Positions 7,419 to 17,356 of a stretch of DNA of 64,000 bases are shown here, piece after piece. The notes below the pieces were generated by a model that saw nothing but the letters and a program-made list of their open reading frames with translations, was not told the DNA's origin and did no database searches. The translations under genes and the position numbers were made by a program. The DNA is from DASVLX01 sp036384655 (GTDB lineage Bacteria; Actinomycetota; Actinomycetes; Mycobacteriales; Pseudonocardiaceae): positions 4,972-68,971 of the forward strand of contig DASVLX010000098.1 in the NCBI GenBank assembly GCA_036384655.1, read 5' to 3'. The first letter of the stretch is position 1; every line of letters starts with the position of its first letter.

Positions 7419-8258
7419 ATGACCGCCATCAGCGACCGCACTCGTCGCATCGTCAACCGGCCGTTGGCGACGCTGGACGCGCTCGGCGACCAGATGGCCT
7501 TCTACCTGCGGGCGCTGGCCTGGACGCCCCGCGCGCTGCGCCGCTACATCAGGGAAATCCTGCGGCTGCTGGCCGAGGTGAGCTTCGGTTCCGGCGCGCT
7601 CGGGCTGATCGGCGGCACCATCGGCGTGATGGTCGGCATGACACTGGCCACCGGCGTGGTCGTCGGCCTGCAGGGCTACACCGCGCTGAACCAGTTGGGC
7701 ACGGCCGCCTTCACCGGCTTCATCTCCGCGTACTTCAACACCCGGGAGATCGCGCCGCTGGTCGCCGGCCTGGCGCTGTCCGCCACCGTGGGCGCCGGGT
7801 TCACCGCACAGCTCGGCGCGATGCGGATCTCCGAGGAGGTCGACGCGCTGGAAGGAATGGCCATACCGAGCCTGCCGTATCTGGTCACCACCAGGCTGAT
7901 CGCGGGGTTCGTCGCGGTGATCCCGCTCTACGTGCTGGGGCTGCTCACGTCCTATCTGGCCACCCGGGTGATCACAGTGGACTTCTATGGCCAGTCCTCG
8001 GGCACCTATGACCACTACTTCGACCTTTTCCTACCACCACAGGACGTGTTGTGGTCGTTCGGCAAGGTCATGGTGTTCTCGGTCGTCGTGATCATGACGC
8101 ACTGCTACTACGGCTACCGGGCCAGTGGCGGCCCGGCCGGCGTCGGTCTCGCCGTCGGCCGCGCGGTGCGCACCGCGATCGTGGCGATCAACGTGCTGGA
8201 CCTGTTCCTCAGCCTGGCGATCTGGGGCGCCACGACGACAGTGAGGATCACCGGATGA
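7419..8258 (+). CDS. yrbEB: YrbE/MlaE-type permease B of the Mce transporter
   Basis: 279 residues, paralogous to the preceding permease. The coupling-helix motif is SEEVDALEGMAIPSLPYLVTTR. Several transmembrane segments follow an N-terminal amphipathic region. Five bases separate it from yrbEA; its TGA overlaps the mceA ATG. YrbEA and YrbEB are expected to form the heterodimeric permease beneath the MceA-F hexamer. Confidence 0.92.
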   Translation: MTAISDRTRRIVNRPLATLDALGDQMAFYLRALAWTPRALRRYIREILRLLAEVSFGSGALGLIGGTIGVMVGMTLATGVVVGLQGYTALNQLGTAAFTGFISAYFNTREIAPLVAGLALSATVGAGFTAQLGAMRISEEVDALEGMAIPSLPYLVTTRLIAGFVAVIPLYVLGLLTSYLATRVITVDFYGQSSGTYDHYFDLFLPPQDVLWSFGKVMVFSVVVIMTHCYYGYRASGGPAGVGLAVGRAVRTAIVAINVLDLFLSLAIWGATTTVRITG

Positions 8259-9580
8259 TCGCGCTGGGGAGGCGGCTGCTCGGGCTGCTGCTGGTCGTGC
8301 TGATCGTGGGATTCCTGACCACGACGGTGCTCGTCTACGAGAAGGTGTTCACGCCGGTCGTGGCGGTCACGCTGGAGACCGACACCGCCGGCAACGAGAT
8401 GAACCCCGGCGACGACGTGAAGGTCCGGGGCATGCTGGTCGGCACGGTCAGGTCGATCAGCTCCACCGGGGACGGCGCCGTGCTGGACCTCGCGCTGGAA
8501 CCGGGCCTGGTCAACCAGATCCCGTCCAATGTCACCGCGGAACTGTTGCCCAGCACGCTGTTCGGTCCGAGGTACGTGGACCTGGAGATCCCGGCCAGCG
8601 CGTCGCCGACGCCGATCGCGGCCGGCGCGGTGATCGGCCAGAACCGCTCGGCGGCCGCGATCGAGGTCGAGAAGGTTCTCGACGACCTGCTGCCGGTGCT
8701 TCAGGCGGTGCAGCCGGAGAAACTGGCCAGCACGCTGACCGCGATCTCCACGGCGCTGCGGGGCCAGGGGCCGCAGCTGCGGCAGACCATTGACCAGTTG
8801 GCCGGCTATGTGGGCCAGCTGAACCCGCAACTGCCCACATTGGAGCACGATCTCACCGCGCTGGCCCAGGTCACCGACACCTACGACCAGGCCGCGCCGG
8901 ACCTGATCAACGCGCTGTCCGATCTCACCGTGACCAGCCAGACGATCGCCAACCAGGCCAGCCAACTGTCCGCTCTGTACAGCACGCTCACCACCGCGTC
9001 GGACAACCTGGAGAACTTCCTGTCCGCCAACCGGAACAACCTGATCCAACTCGCCGCCAACAGCCGGCCCACCCTCAACACGCTGGCCCGGTACTCGCCG
9101 GAATACGCCTGCTTCCTGGAACAGATGGCGGGCAACGCGCAGCGGATCAACCAGGCGTTCGGCGCCGGCACCGACGAACCCGGGCTGCACGCCACCATCG
9201 AGATCACGGTCAGTCGCGGCCAATACCTGCCCGGCGTGGACACCCCCGCCTACCAGGACAGCCGCGGCCCGCGTTGCTTCGACTTCAACCCGATGCCAGA
9301 CCCCTTCCCGCAGTACCCGTCGGACGGCCCGCTGCGGGACGGGTCCAGCCACCCGCCGGCCGCGAGGACCGCTCCGGTGCCGTCGGACGGCACGATCGCC
9401 GGCACGGCCGCGGCGGTGACCCACGCCGGTGATCTCGGCCTGCCGAATTCCCCGGCGGAGCAGAGCTTCCTGGACGGCCTGCTCGCCGGGCCGATGAACA
9501 CCACGCCGGGGAACGTGCCGGGCTGGTCGAGCCTGCTGGTCGGCCCGCTGTTCCGGGGAGCGGAGGTGAACGTCCAATGA
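8255..9580 (+). CDS. mceA: Mce-family protein MceA
   Basis: 441 residues. An N-terminal membrane anchor (LLGLLLVVLIVGFLTTTVL) is followed by an MCE/MlaD domain (NPGDDVKVRGMLVGTVRSIS), a long helical region of heptad-like repeats and a Pro-rich C-terminal tail. MceA-F subunits assemble as a heterohexameric tube carrying lipids across the periplasm-like space. ATG at 8255 is chosen because it makes the ATGA overlap with yrbEB and starts just before the anchor. Confidence 0.91.
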   Translation: MIALGRRLLGLLLVVLIVGFLTTTVLVYEKVFTPVVAVTLETDTAGNEMNPGDDVKVRGMLVGTVRSISSTGDGAVLDLALEPGLVNQIPSNVTAELLPSTLFGPRYVDLEIPASASPTPIAAGAVIGQNRSAAAIEVEKVLDDLLPVLQAVQPEKLASTLTAISTALRGQGPQLRQTIDQLAGYVGQLNPQLPTLEHDLTALAQVTDTYDQAAPDLINALSDLTVTSQTIANQASQLSALYSTLTTASDNLENFLSANRNNLIQLAANSRPTLNTLARYSPEYACFLEQMAGNAQRINQAFGAGTDEPGLHATIEITVSRGQYLPGVDTPAYQDSRGPRCFDFNPMPDPFPQYPSDGPLRDGSSHPPAARTAPVPSDGTIAGTAAAVTHAGDLGLPNSPAEQSFLDGLLAGPMNTTPGNVPGWSSLLVGPLFRGAEVNVQ

Positions 9581-10605
9581 GGAGCGTCACCGGGCCGCTG
9601 GTCAAGCTGCTGATCTTCGTGGTGGTGACCGTGGTGGCCACCGCGGTGCTCGGCTTCACCATCGCCAACGTCGACTTCAACCCCACCGACGGCTATTCCG
9701 CCCGGTTCTCGGACGTGACCTCGCTGCAGGTCGGTGATGATGTGCGGATCGCCGGCGTCAAGGTCGGCGAGGTCGAGCAGATCAGCGTGGTGGACCGGCG
9801 GCAGGCGCGGGTCACGTTCAGTGTGGACAGTGACGTCCGGCTGCCCGCCTCGGTGATCGCCTCAATCAAGTACCGGAACCTGGTCGGCCAGCGCTATATC
9901 GCGCTCGATCAGGGCACCGGGGATCCCAACGCGTTCCTGCCGGTGGGCGGGCAGATCCCGCTGGCGCGGACCAGGCCGGCGTTGAACCTCACCGACCTGT
10001 TCAACGGGTTCAAACCGCTGTTCGCCGCGCTGTCGCCGGACGACGTGAACCAGTTGTCCTACGAGATCATCCAGGTGTTCCAGGGCGAGGGTTCGACCGT
10101 GCGGGACCTGCTGGCCAACACGGCCGCGCTGACCACCACGATCGCCGACAAGGACCAGGTCATCGGTCAGGTCATCGACAACCTCAACACCGTGCTGAAC
10201 ACCGTGAACGCGGACACCAACCAGCTGTCCGGCCTGATCGTGACACTGCAGCAGCTGGTGACCGGACTGGCCCAGGACCGGCAGCCGATCTCGGACGCGA
10301 TCGGCGCGCTCGGCAACCTCGCCAACACCACCGCCGGGCTGCTCGACCAGGGCCGCGCGCCGCTGAAGTCCGACATCGCGGGGCTGGGCGCGCTGAGCAA
10401 GAACCTGGACGACAACCAGGCCACCGTTCAGCACTTCATCCAGTACCTGCCGCAGAAGCTCACCTCGCTGATCCCGACGGCCAGCTACGGCTCGTGGTTC
10501 AACTTCTACCTCTGTTCGGCCGGTGGTCAGCTCACGCCAGCCGGCGGCGCGTCGCCGTTCGTCATCCCGGTGGAGCCGGTGACCCAGGCCAGGTGTGCGG
10601 GATGA
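9577..10605 (+). CDS. mceB: Mce-family protein MceB
   Basis: 342 residues: N-terminal transmembrane anchor, MCE domain (LQVGDDVRIAGVKVGEVEQI; YRNLVGQRYIAL) and a helical region with repeated NL.T..A / LDQ-type heptads. It ends with a Cys pair region (YLCSAGG; QARCAG). The ATG overlaps the mceA stop by four bases. Second subunit of the Mce tube. Confidence 0.91.
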   Translation: MRSVTGPLVKLLIFVVVTVVATAVLGFTIANVDFNPTDGYSARFSDVTSLQVGDDVRIAGVKVGEVEQISVVDRRQARVTFSVDSDVRLPASVIASIKYRNLVGQRYIALDQGTGDPNAFLPVGGQIPLARTRPALNLTDLFNGFKPLFAALSPDDVNQLSYEIIQVFQGEGSTVRDLLANTAALTTTIADKDQVIGQVIDNLNTVLNTVNADTNQLSGLIVTLQQLVTGLAQDRQPISDAIGALGNLANTTAGLLDQGRAPLKSDIAGLGALSKNLDDNQATVQHFIQYLPQKLTSLIPTASYGSWFNFYLCSAGGQLTPAGGASPFVIPVEPVTQARCAG

Positions 10606-10633
10606 GGCGGCCAGGAATGAGGGGGCGATCGCG

Positions 10634-11617
10634 ATGATGTCGTTCCGGGAGCGCAATCCCTACACCATCGGGGCGGTCGGCCTGACCGTGATCGTGCTGG
10701 CGGTGCTGGCCGCGTTCTTCTCCGACGACCTGCCGATCATCGGCGGCGGCACCACCTACAGCGCCTACTTCACCGAGGCAGCGGGCCTGGTGCCCAACGA
10801 CGACGTGGCGATCGCCGGGGTGACGGTCGGCAAGGTGACCAGCGTGAGCCTGGCCGGAAACCAGGTCCGGGTCACCTTCAAGGTGAAGGACACCTGGCTC
10901 GGCGACCAGAGCACGGCGGCGATCGAGATCAAGACCGTGCTCGGCTCCAAGGGCCTGTCCATCGACCCGCAGGGCTCCCGGCCACTGTCCCCGGACACCC
11001 CCATCCCGGTCAGCCGGACCACCTCGCCGTATGACGTGATGGAGGCGTTCGGTGGGCTGTCCCAGACCGTCGACCAGCTCAACACCCAGCAGCTCGCACA
11101 GAGCTTCGGCACGCTGTCGCAGACCTTCGCCAACACCCCGGCGGACGTGCGCGGCGCGCTGGACGGGCTGTCCGCGCTGTCCCGGACGATCTCCTCGCGG
11201 GACGCGCAGTTGTCCGAGTTGCTGGCCAACACCGGCCAGTTGTCGCAGACCGTGGCGGACCGGGACGCCCAGGTGCAGCGGTTGATCGACGACGGCGATC
11301 TGCTGCTGGGCATGCTGCAGGAGCGGGAGAGCGCGATCAGCGCGCTGCTGACCGGCACCACCAACCTCGCCAACGAGTTGTCCGGGCTGGTCAACGACAA
11401 CCAGAAGCAGTTGGCGCCGGTGCTCGCCGAACTGAACCAGTTCACGACCCTGTTGAAGGACAACCAGAAGAGCCTGGCTCAGGGCATCCAGTTGCTCGCG
11501 CCGTTCGTCCGGGTGTTCACCAACGCGGTCGGCAACGGGCGCTGGTTCGACAGCTACATCTGCGGCCTGCTGCCGCCGTCGATCGGGATCATCAACAGCC
11601 AGGGGTGCCCGGCATGA
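10634..11617 (+). CDS. mceC: Mce-family protein MceC
   Basis: 327 residues: anchor helix (IGAVGLTVIVLAVLAAFF), MCE domain (LVPNDDVAIAGVTVGKVTSV) and a long coiled helical region. ATG at 10634 is preferred because a GAGGGGG ribosome-binding site ends about 9 bases before it; a GTG at 10595 would overlap mceB but adds an atypical leader. The C-terminus has the paired Cys of the family (YICGLLPP; GCPA). Confidence 0.9.
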   Translation: MMSFRERNPYTIGAVGLTVIVLAVLAAFFSDDLPIIGGGTTYSAYFTEAAGLVPNDDVAIAGVTVGKVTSVSLAGNQVRVTFKVKDTWLGDQSTAAIEIKTVLGSKGLSIDPQGSRPLSPDTPIPVSRTTSPYDVMEAFGGLSQTVDQLNTQQLAQSFGTLSQTFANTPADVRGALDGLSALSRTISSRDAQLSELLANTGQLSQTVADRDAQVQRLIDDGDLLLGMLQERESAISALLTGTTNLANELSGLVNDNQKQLAPVLAELNQFTTLLKDNQKSLAQGIQLLAPFVRVFTNAVGNGRWFDSYICGLLPPSIGIINSQGCPA

Positions 11618-12828
11618 GCTTTCACAGCAGGTTCACCAGGGAACTCGCTCGCGGCGTGGCGCTGGCCTGTGTGCTCGCACTCGTCCTCGCCGCGGTGCTC
11701 TGGTGGGTCCTGGACAGCGCGAACACCCGCAAGATCACCGCGTACTTCAGTCAGAGCATCGGCATCTCCGCCAACTCGGACGTGCGCATCCTCGGAGTCA
11801 GGGTCGGCTCGGTGGCGTCGGTCGATCCGGAGGGCACCGCCGTCCGCGTTGTCCTGTCGGTGGACCGGAACGTCCCGATCCCGGCCGGCGCCAAGGCGGT
11901 CATCGTGGCGTCCTCCGTGGTGTCCGACCGGTACGTGCAGCTCACCCCCGCGTACACCAGCGGCCCGGCGATGGCCGACAACGCGGTGATCCCGCTCACC
12001 GACACGGCCACCCCGGTCGAGCTGGACCAGCTCTACCAGAGCCTGAACACGCTGGCCACCGCCCTGGGACCGAACGGCGCCAACGCCAATGGCGCGCTGT
12101 CCGACCTGCTCAACACCGCCGCCGCGAACCTGAACGGCAACGGGCAGAACCTGCACGACACGATCACCCAGCTCGCGGACCTCGCGACGACCCTGCAACA
12201 CAGTCAGAGCGACCTGTTCACCACGGTCGACAACCTGGCGAAGTTCACCACCACGCTGGCCGCCAATGACGCCCAGGTCCAACGGCTCAACCAGCAGTTG
12301 GCCGATGTCACCGGCTTCCTGGCCGGCGAACGGACCGACCTGACCGAGGCGGTCACCCAGCTCGGCGTGACACTGGGCCAGGTGCAGAGCTTCATCGCCG
12401 ACAACCGCGCGGCCCTGAAGTCCAACGTGGACAATCTGGCCGAGGTCACCAGGGTCCTGGTGGACGAGCGGTCCTCGCTGGCCGAGGTGCTGGACGTCGC
12501 GCCGCTGGCGCTGTCCGGCGTGGCCAACGCCTACAACGCGGCCAGCGGCACGCTGGACACCCGGGCGGACATCAACGAGCTCACCAACCCGCCCCTGGTC
12601 GAGGTGTGCAAGCTGGTCAGACAGCTCACCCCGAACAGCATCCCGCAGACCCTGGCGGACGTCTGTGACCAGTTGGCACCGGTGATCGACGGCCTGGTGC
12701 CGCTGCCCACACCCGCCCAGGCACTGTCCGACCTGCAGAACGGCACACTGCCCGCGCTGCCACTGCCCATCGCCACCACCCTCTACGGCACACCAACCGC
12801 CGGCTCCAGCACCGGAGGTGGCCAATGA
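11614..12828 (+). CDS. mceD: Mce-family protein MceD
   Basis: 404 residues: membrane anchor (GVALACVLALVLAAVLWWVL), MCE domain (ISANSDVRILGVRVGSVASV; VSDRYVQL) and a long helical segment. ATG at 11614 overlaps the mceC TGA. The position in the row and the length match the fourth subunit. Confidence 0.9.
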   Translation: MSFHSRFTRELARGVALACVLALVLAAVLWWVLDSANTRKITAYFSQSIGISANSDVRILGVRVGSVASVDPEGTAVRVVLSVDRNVPIPAGAKAVIVASSVVSDRYVQLTPAYTSGPAMADNAVIPLTDTATPVELDQLYQSLNTLATALGPNGANANGALSDLLNTAAANLNGNGQNLHDTITQLADLATTLQHSQSDLFTTVDNLAKFTTTLAANDAQVQRLNQQLADVTGFLAGERTDLTEAVTQLGVTLGQVQSFIADNRAALKSNVDNLAEVTRVLVDERSSLAEVLDVAPLALSGVANAYNAASGTLDTRADINELTNPPLVEVCKLVRQLTPNSIPQTLADVCDQLAPVIDGLVPLPTPAQALSDLQNGTLPALPLPIATTLYGTPTAGSSTGGGQ

Positions 12829-14036
12829 TCGGCAGGACGCGCCGGTGGCGCCGCACCCGACGACCGGCCCTGCTCGCCGTGGCGGCCGGCTCGGTGATCG
12901 CGCTGCTGTCCGGATGCCAGTACGACGGCCTGTACTCGACGCCGCTGCCCGGCGGCGCCGATCTCGGGCCGCATCCCTACACCGTGCGCGCCGAGTTCGC
13001 CGATGTGCTGGACCTCGTGCCGCAGGCGGCCGTGCGGGTCAATGACGTGCCGGTCGGCACGGTCAAGGCCATCTCGCTGAACACGTCGAACTGGACAGCG
13101 GACGTCACCATGAGCGTCAACGGCGATGTCACGCTGCCCGCGAACGCGGACGCCGAACTGCGACAGTCCAGCCTGCTGGGCGAGAAGTACGTCGAGCTGG
13201 TGGCACCCACCGGCGGCGGCACCGGCAGACTCGGCGACGGCGCGCTGATCCCGCTGTCCCGGACCAACCGGAATGTCGAGGTCGAGGAGGTGCTCGGCGC
13301 GCTGTCGCTGGTCCTCAACGGCGGTGGCATCCAGCAGATCCGCACCATCGCCCAGGAACTCAACCAGGTCAGCGCCGGGAACGAGCCGCAGATCCGGGAA
13401 CTGCTCTCCAATGTGGACACGCTGGTGGCGGACCTGAACGCGCACTCGGCCGACATCACCAGGGCGCTGGACGGAGTGAACCGGCTGTCCGCCGAACTCG
13501 CCGCCCAGACCGACCAGATCGCCGGCGTGCTGAACAACCTCACCCCCGGCCTGGCCACCCTGAACAGTCAGCGCGACCAGCTCGTCGGCATGCTGAAGGC
13601 GCTCACCAACCTGTCCGGCGTCGCCGTGAACACCGTCAACGCCAGCCAGGCGGACCTGGTGGCCGATCTCAAGGCGCTCGCGCCGACACTGCAGCACCTC
13701 GCCGATGCCGGCTCGTCGCTGCCGGACTCGCTGCAACTGCTGCTCACGTATCCGTTCACCGACGGGGCAGCGGCCGGCGCCAAGGGCGATTACGAGAACC
13801 TCTACGCCACCCTCGACCTCAACCTGCAGGACCTGCTGTCCACCCTCGCCCGGTCCCAGCAGAGCCTCCTGCCCACACTGCCCGGCACCGGCGGGTCAAC
13901 CTCGGGCACGACCTCGGGCACGGGCTCGGGCGGCACGTCGGCGCTGCCGCTGGGCTCGACGGCCGCGTCAACACCGAGCGGCACCTGCGCGGGCGGACTG
14001 ACCAGCCTGCTCGGTTCGCTGTTGGGAGGCTGCTGA
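12825..14036 (+). CDS. mceE: Mce-family lipoprotein MceE (LprK type)
   Basis: 403 residues. A twin-Arg-rich n-region leads to a lipoprotein signal with lipobox LLSG-C (Cys31), as in the fifth Mce subunit of mycobacteria (LprK/LprN). The MCE domain follows (LVPQAAVRVNDVPVGTVKAI; LLGEKYVEL), then heptad repeats and a Gly/Ser/Thr-rich C-terminus. ATG overlaps the mceD stop. Confidence 0.91.
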   Translation: MIGRTRRWRRTRRPALLAVAAGSVIALLSGCQYDGLYSTPLPGGADLGPHPYTVRAEFADVLDLVPQAAVRVNDVPVGTVKAISLNTSNWTADVTMSVNGDVTLPANADAELRQSSLLGEKYVELVAPTGGGTGRLGDGALIPLSRTNRNVEVEEVLGALSLVLNGGGIQQIRTIAQELNQVSAGNEPQIRELLSNVDTLVADLNAHSADITRALDGVNRLSAELAAQTDQIAGVLNNLTPGLATLNSQRDQLVGMLKALTNLSGVAVNTVNASQADLVADLKALAPTLQHLADAGSSLPDSLQLLLTYPFTDGAAAGAKGDYENLYATLDLNLQDLLSTLARSQQSLLPTLPGTGGSTSGTTSGTGSGGTSALPLGSTAASTPSGTCAGGLTSLLGSLLGGC

Positions 14037-15313
14037 TGCTGACCCGGAGCGTGATCATCAAGCTGGTGATCTTCGTCGTGGTCGGGGCGATCGGCGTGGT
14101 GTACACGGCCATGCGGTACGGCGGCATCGGCAGCTCGGTGATCAATCCCGGCTACACCGTCGAGATGGACGTCACCAGCGGCGGCGGCATCTTCGTCAAC
14201 TCCGAGGTCGATTACCGGGGCATCCAGGTCGGCAAGGTCACCGGCATGCGGTTGATCCCCGACGGCCTCCGCCTGGATCTGCACATCAACTCGGGCACAC
14301 CAGCCATCCCCGCCGACCTGAAGGCGCAGGTCGCGGACCGTTCGGCGGTCGGCGAGCAGTACGTCAACCTGTCGCCGAACACCAACAACGGTCCCTACCT
14401 GGCGGACGGTTCGGTGATCCCCGAATCGCGGACCAGCATCCCGCTACCCGCGCAGGACCTGCTGGAGAACATCGACGGCCTGGCGCGGTCGGTGCCCATC
14501 CAGTCGCTGCGGACCACCGTCGACGAACTCGACAACGCCTTCAACGGCACCGGGCCCGACCTCGGACAGCTCCTGAGCGCGCTGTCCAGCCTCACCGCCG
14601 CCGCGCAGCAGCATCTGCCGCAGACCACCCAGCTGCTCGACTCCGGCCAGACCGTGCTGGACACCCAGAACCTCGACTCGGCGGCGATCATCTCGTTCAG
14701 CGGTTCGCTCGATCAGTTGGCCGCCCAACTGAAGGCGTCGGACCCGGCGATCCGGACCCTGATCGCGAACGCGCCGCTGGCCGCGACGCAGCTCACCGAC
14801 CTCATCAACGAGACCGGGCCCGCGCTGGGCTCGGTACTGGCCAACCTGCTGACCACCGCGAACATCCTGGTCGAGCGGCAGCCCAACCTAGAACTGATGT
14901 TCGTGGCCTATCCGGAGGTGTCGGCCGCGACATCCTCGGTGGTGCCCGGCGACGGCACCGCGCATCTCGGCCTGGTGCTCAACTTCTTCAACCCGATGGT
15001 GTGCACCAACGGCTACCAGGCCACACCGCACCGCTCCGGCGGTGACACCGGCCCGGCCGCGCTGAACGTCAACGCCTACTGCGCCCAGCCGGCGTCCACC
15101 GGCACCGATGTGCGCGGCGCGGAGAACGCCCCGTACGCCGGGGTGCCGGCCGCGCCCGGCCAGTCCGGTTCGGCCAGCTCGGCTGGCTCCGGGTCGACGA
15201 CCAGTTCGACACCAAGCACAGGGTCGGCCAGCGGATCGTCCACCGGCGGCCTGGTGACCGGCGACGCGGCCGTCGGCCCCACCACCCTCGCGAGCCTGCT
15301 CGGACTCGGCTGA
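14036..15313 (+). CDS. mceF: Mce-family protein MceF
   Basis: 425 residues: anchor helix (IIKLVIFVVVGAIGVVYTAM), MCE domain (FVNSEVDYRGIQVGKVTGM; AVGEQYVNL), helical repeats, then a Ser/Gly/Thr-rich low-complexity tail (about residues 360-410). Its ATG shares one base with the mceE stop. Sixth and last Mce subunit. Confidence 0.91.
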   Translation: MLTRSVIIKLVIFVVVGAIGVVYTAMRYGGIGSSVINPGYTVEMDVTSGGGIFVNSEVDYRGIQVGKVTGMRLIPDGLRLDLHINSGTPAIPADLKAQVADRSAVGEQYVNLSPNTNNGPYLADGSVIPESRTSIPLPAQDLLENIDGLARSVPIQSLRTTVDELDNAFNGTGPDLGQLLSALSSLTAAAQQHLPQTTQLLDSGQTVLDTQNLDSAAIISFSGSLDQLAAQLKASDPAIRTLIANAPLAATQLTDLINETGPALGSVLANLLTTANILVERQPNLELMFVAYPEVSAATSSVVPGDGTAHLGLVLNFFNPMVCTNGYQATPHRSGGDTGPAALNVNAYCAQPASTGTDVRGAENAPYAGVPAAPGQSGSASSAGSGSTTSSTPSTGSASGSSTGGLVTGDAAVGPTTLASLLGLG

Positions 15314-15325
15314 TTGGAGCGCCCG

Positions 15326-16063
15326 ATGCGGACGGAACAGCAGGAAGCGGACAGCACCGACAGGACTGCCGGCCGGACCGCCGACGGCGCCGATGGCCCG
15401 CGCGGCGTCCGAGGCATCCCGATCCGCGCCTGGCGGGCCGTCGGGCGGCGCCGGACCGGGCGTCCGATGTTCCTCGCCGCGTTGGCGCTCGCCGGGGTGA
15501 CGCTGCTCGCGGCGGGGGGACTCGGTGGCTGGTGGGCGTCGGTCGCGCTGAGCGGCTCCACCGGTATGGCCACCGCCCGTGACGAGGCACTGCGGGCCGG
15601 CGAACAGGCCGTGCAGAACTTCAACACGCTGGACTACCGCAGCCCACAGGCCGTGGTGAACCTGTGGCTGGCGTCGTCCACCGGGACCCTGCACGACCAG
15701 ATCAACGCCGGACAGGCCGATTTCCGGACGGAGATCCAGCAGGGCAACACGGTCACCACCGCCACGGTGCTGGACGGCGCGCTCACCGAACTAAACGACA
15801 GCCAGTGCAAGGCGAGCCTGATCGTCGCCGTCGAGATCACCCTCAAGCCGGCCACCGGCAGCGCGACGACCAAGCAGGTCCGGATCCAGGGATCGCTGGC
15901 CGGCACCCGGGCCAACGGGAGCTGCACGGGCTGGAAGCTGTCCAACATCGAGCGAGTGCCGGTCGGTAGCTCAACCAGCACCAGCCCCGTGCCGACCACC
16001 AGCACAAAGAGCACGGCGCCGACCAGTGAGCCAACCACCAGCACGACCTCGAGCGGACACTGA
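15326..16063 (+). CDS. Mce-associated membrane protein 1
   Basis: 245 residues: charged cytosolic N-terminus, one transmembrane helix (MFLAALALAGVTLLAAGGLGGWW) and an extracytoplasmic domain of the Mas/VirB8-like NTF2 fold type (ARDEALRAGEQAVQNFNTLDY is a typical start), with a Ser/Thr-rich tail. ATG at 15326 has GGAG 6 bases upstream; TTG at 15314 would sit on that site. Such proteins stabilise or assemble Mce complexes in mycobacteria. Confidence 0.82.
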   Translation: MRTEQQEADSTDRTAGRTADGADGPRGVRGIPIRAWRAVGRRRTGRPMFLAALALAGVTLLAAGGLGGWWASVALSGSTGMATARDEALRAGEQAVQNFNTLDYRSPQAVVNLWLASSTGTLHDQINAGQADFRTEIQQGNTVTTATVLDGALTELNDSQCKASLIVAVEITLKPATGSATTKQVRIQGSLAGTRANGSCTGWKLSNIERVPVGSSTSTSPVPTTSTKSTAPTSEPTTSTTSSGH

Positions 16064-16084
16064 GCCGGAGAGGAAGACCGAGCC

Positions 16085-16894
16085 ATGCCACCGTCCCGCC
16101 ACCGTCCGGTGTCGTCCTCCGCGCGGCCAGCCCGCCGGCCCAGGGTCGCCGGACTGCGTCAGCCCAGCGCGCCCACCGAGCGTCCCGGTCCTGTCGAAGA
16201 CCGACCCGTCGAAGACCGTCACTCGTCCTCGCACCTGACCGTGCGGCCGGTCACCGAAACACCGGACATGGCATCACCGGTCACGGAAACAAGGGTCGAA
16301 TCAACCGTCGAATCAACCAAACCGGCCGAACCCACTGGACCGGCCGAACCCACCGCGCGGCGGACCGCGCCGCTGGTCGCGGTGCTGGCGCTCGCGCTGG
16401 TAGCCGTTCTGTTGGGTGGCCTGGCCGCCTGGTTCGGCGTCCGCGCCAGGGCGGCCGGAGCGGTCAACGACAACTCGGCGCTGACCGACAACGCGGCGAC
16501 CAGCCAGGTCATCGGTCAGGTCAACAACGCCGTGAACACGTCCTTCTCGTACCGTTACAGCGACGCGGCGGCCACCCAGAAGGCCGCGCAGAGCGTCCTG
16601 GTGGGCCGGGCGCTGTGCCAGTACAACAACATCTTCAAGCTGGTACTCCAGGACGCTCCGCAGCAGAAGCTGGTGCTGACGACGCAGGTCATCAGCTCCG
16701 CGGTGGAGTCGCTGCAGGGTAGTCTGGCGAGAGTGGTTATCTTCGCGGACCAGCAGAGCACCCGCACCGATACGAACCAGACCAGTTACGCCGGTGCACA
16801 GTTCGCGGTGACCGCGCGGAGGATCAACGGTCAGTGGAAGATCAGCGAGATTGACACGTATACCACCCAGGCCGCGGCGAATGCCCACTGCTGA
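16085..16894 (+). CDS. Mce-associated membrane protein 2
   Basis: 269 residues. A long Pro/Thr/Glu-rich disordered N-terminus (about 95 residues) precedes one transmembrane helix (LVAVLALALVAVLLGGLAAWF) and a Mas-like outer domain (NTSFSYRYSD; FAVTARRINGQWKISEIDTY). It is the last gene of the operon, 21 bases after the first Mas protein. GAGAGGAAG lies before the ATG. Confidence 0.82.
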   Translation: MPPSRHRPVSSSARPARRPRVAGLRQPSAPTERPGPVEDRPVEDRHSSSHLTVRPVTETPDMASPVTETRVESTVESTKPAEPTGPAEPTARRTAPLVAVLALALVAVLLGGLAAWFGVRARAAGAVNDNSALTDNAATSQVIGQVNNAVNTSFSYRYSDAAATQKAAQSVLVGRALCQYNNIFKLVLQDAPQQKLVLTTQVISSAVESLQGSLARVVIFADQQSTRTDTNQTSYAGAQFAVTARRINGQWKISEIDTYTTQAAANAHC

Positions 16895-17356
16895 CTCAAA
16901 CGATCAGCGAAGGCACTCTCGACAGTGGACGCATATCGGTGAGATGAACGTCACACTCTCACTGTCCGGAGTTAATAGGTTGCGGAGAACAACGAAGTCT
17001 CGGCACGTGGTACACCCGTACGGAGAGCGTTTTCCCAGTTCAGAGCGTGGCCTTGGGCTTACATCACGATGCTCCGACCGGGTGGTGGGCGGACGTCATC
17101 TTGACTGCGGGGCCCGCTGGGTTCACTCTGTGGGTGAGCAGCGGGAGGCCAATTTGCTCCGTGGTAGCTGGCTGCCTTGACAGCGGTCGCCCGAAGGCTA
17201 GACTGCTAATTTGCGCTGCCCTCTTTTCCGTCTACCCCTCGTCAGACCCACGTAGAGTAGTTGGGATGGCGGGCGCCATGACACCCGTGATAGTTGCACG
17301 TCCGGCTGCCTGCAGCAGCCCGGCGCCAGCTCAGAGAGTCCCTGGAAGGACGCATC
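16895..17356 (+). promoter_or_regulatory. mce-rpoB spacer with rpoB promoter and long untranslated leader
   Basis: 462 bases without a gene. TTGACA (17177-17182) and TAGACT (17199-17204) are separated by 16 bp and make a good vegetative promoter, as expected before rpoBC. A weaker TTGACT lies at 17101-17106. The leader from about 17211 to the rpoB start is some 145 bases. GACAGTG (16921) and CACTGTC (16960) could pair weakly. No clear terminator for the mce operon was found. Confidence 0.6.
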
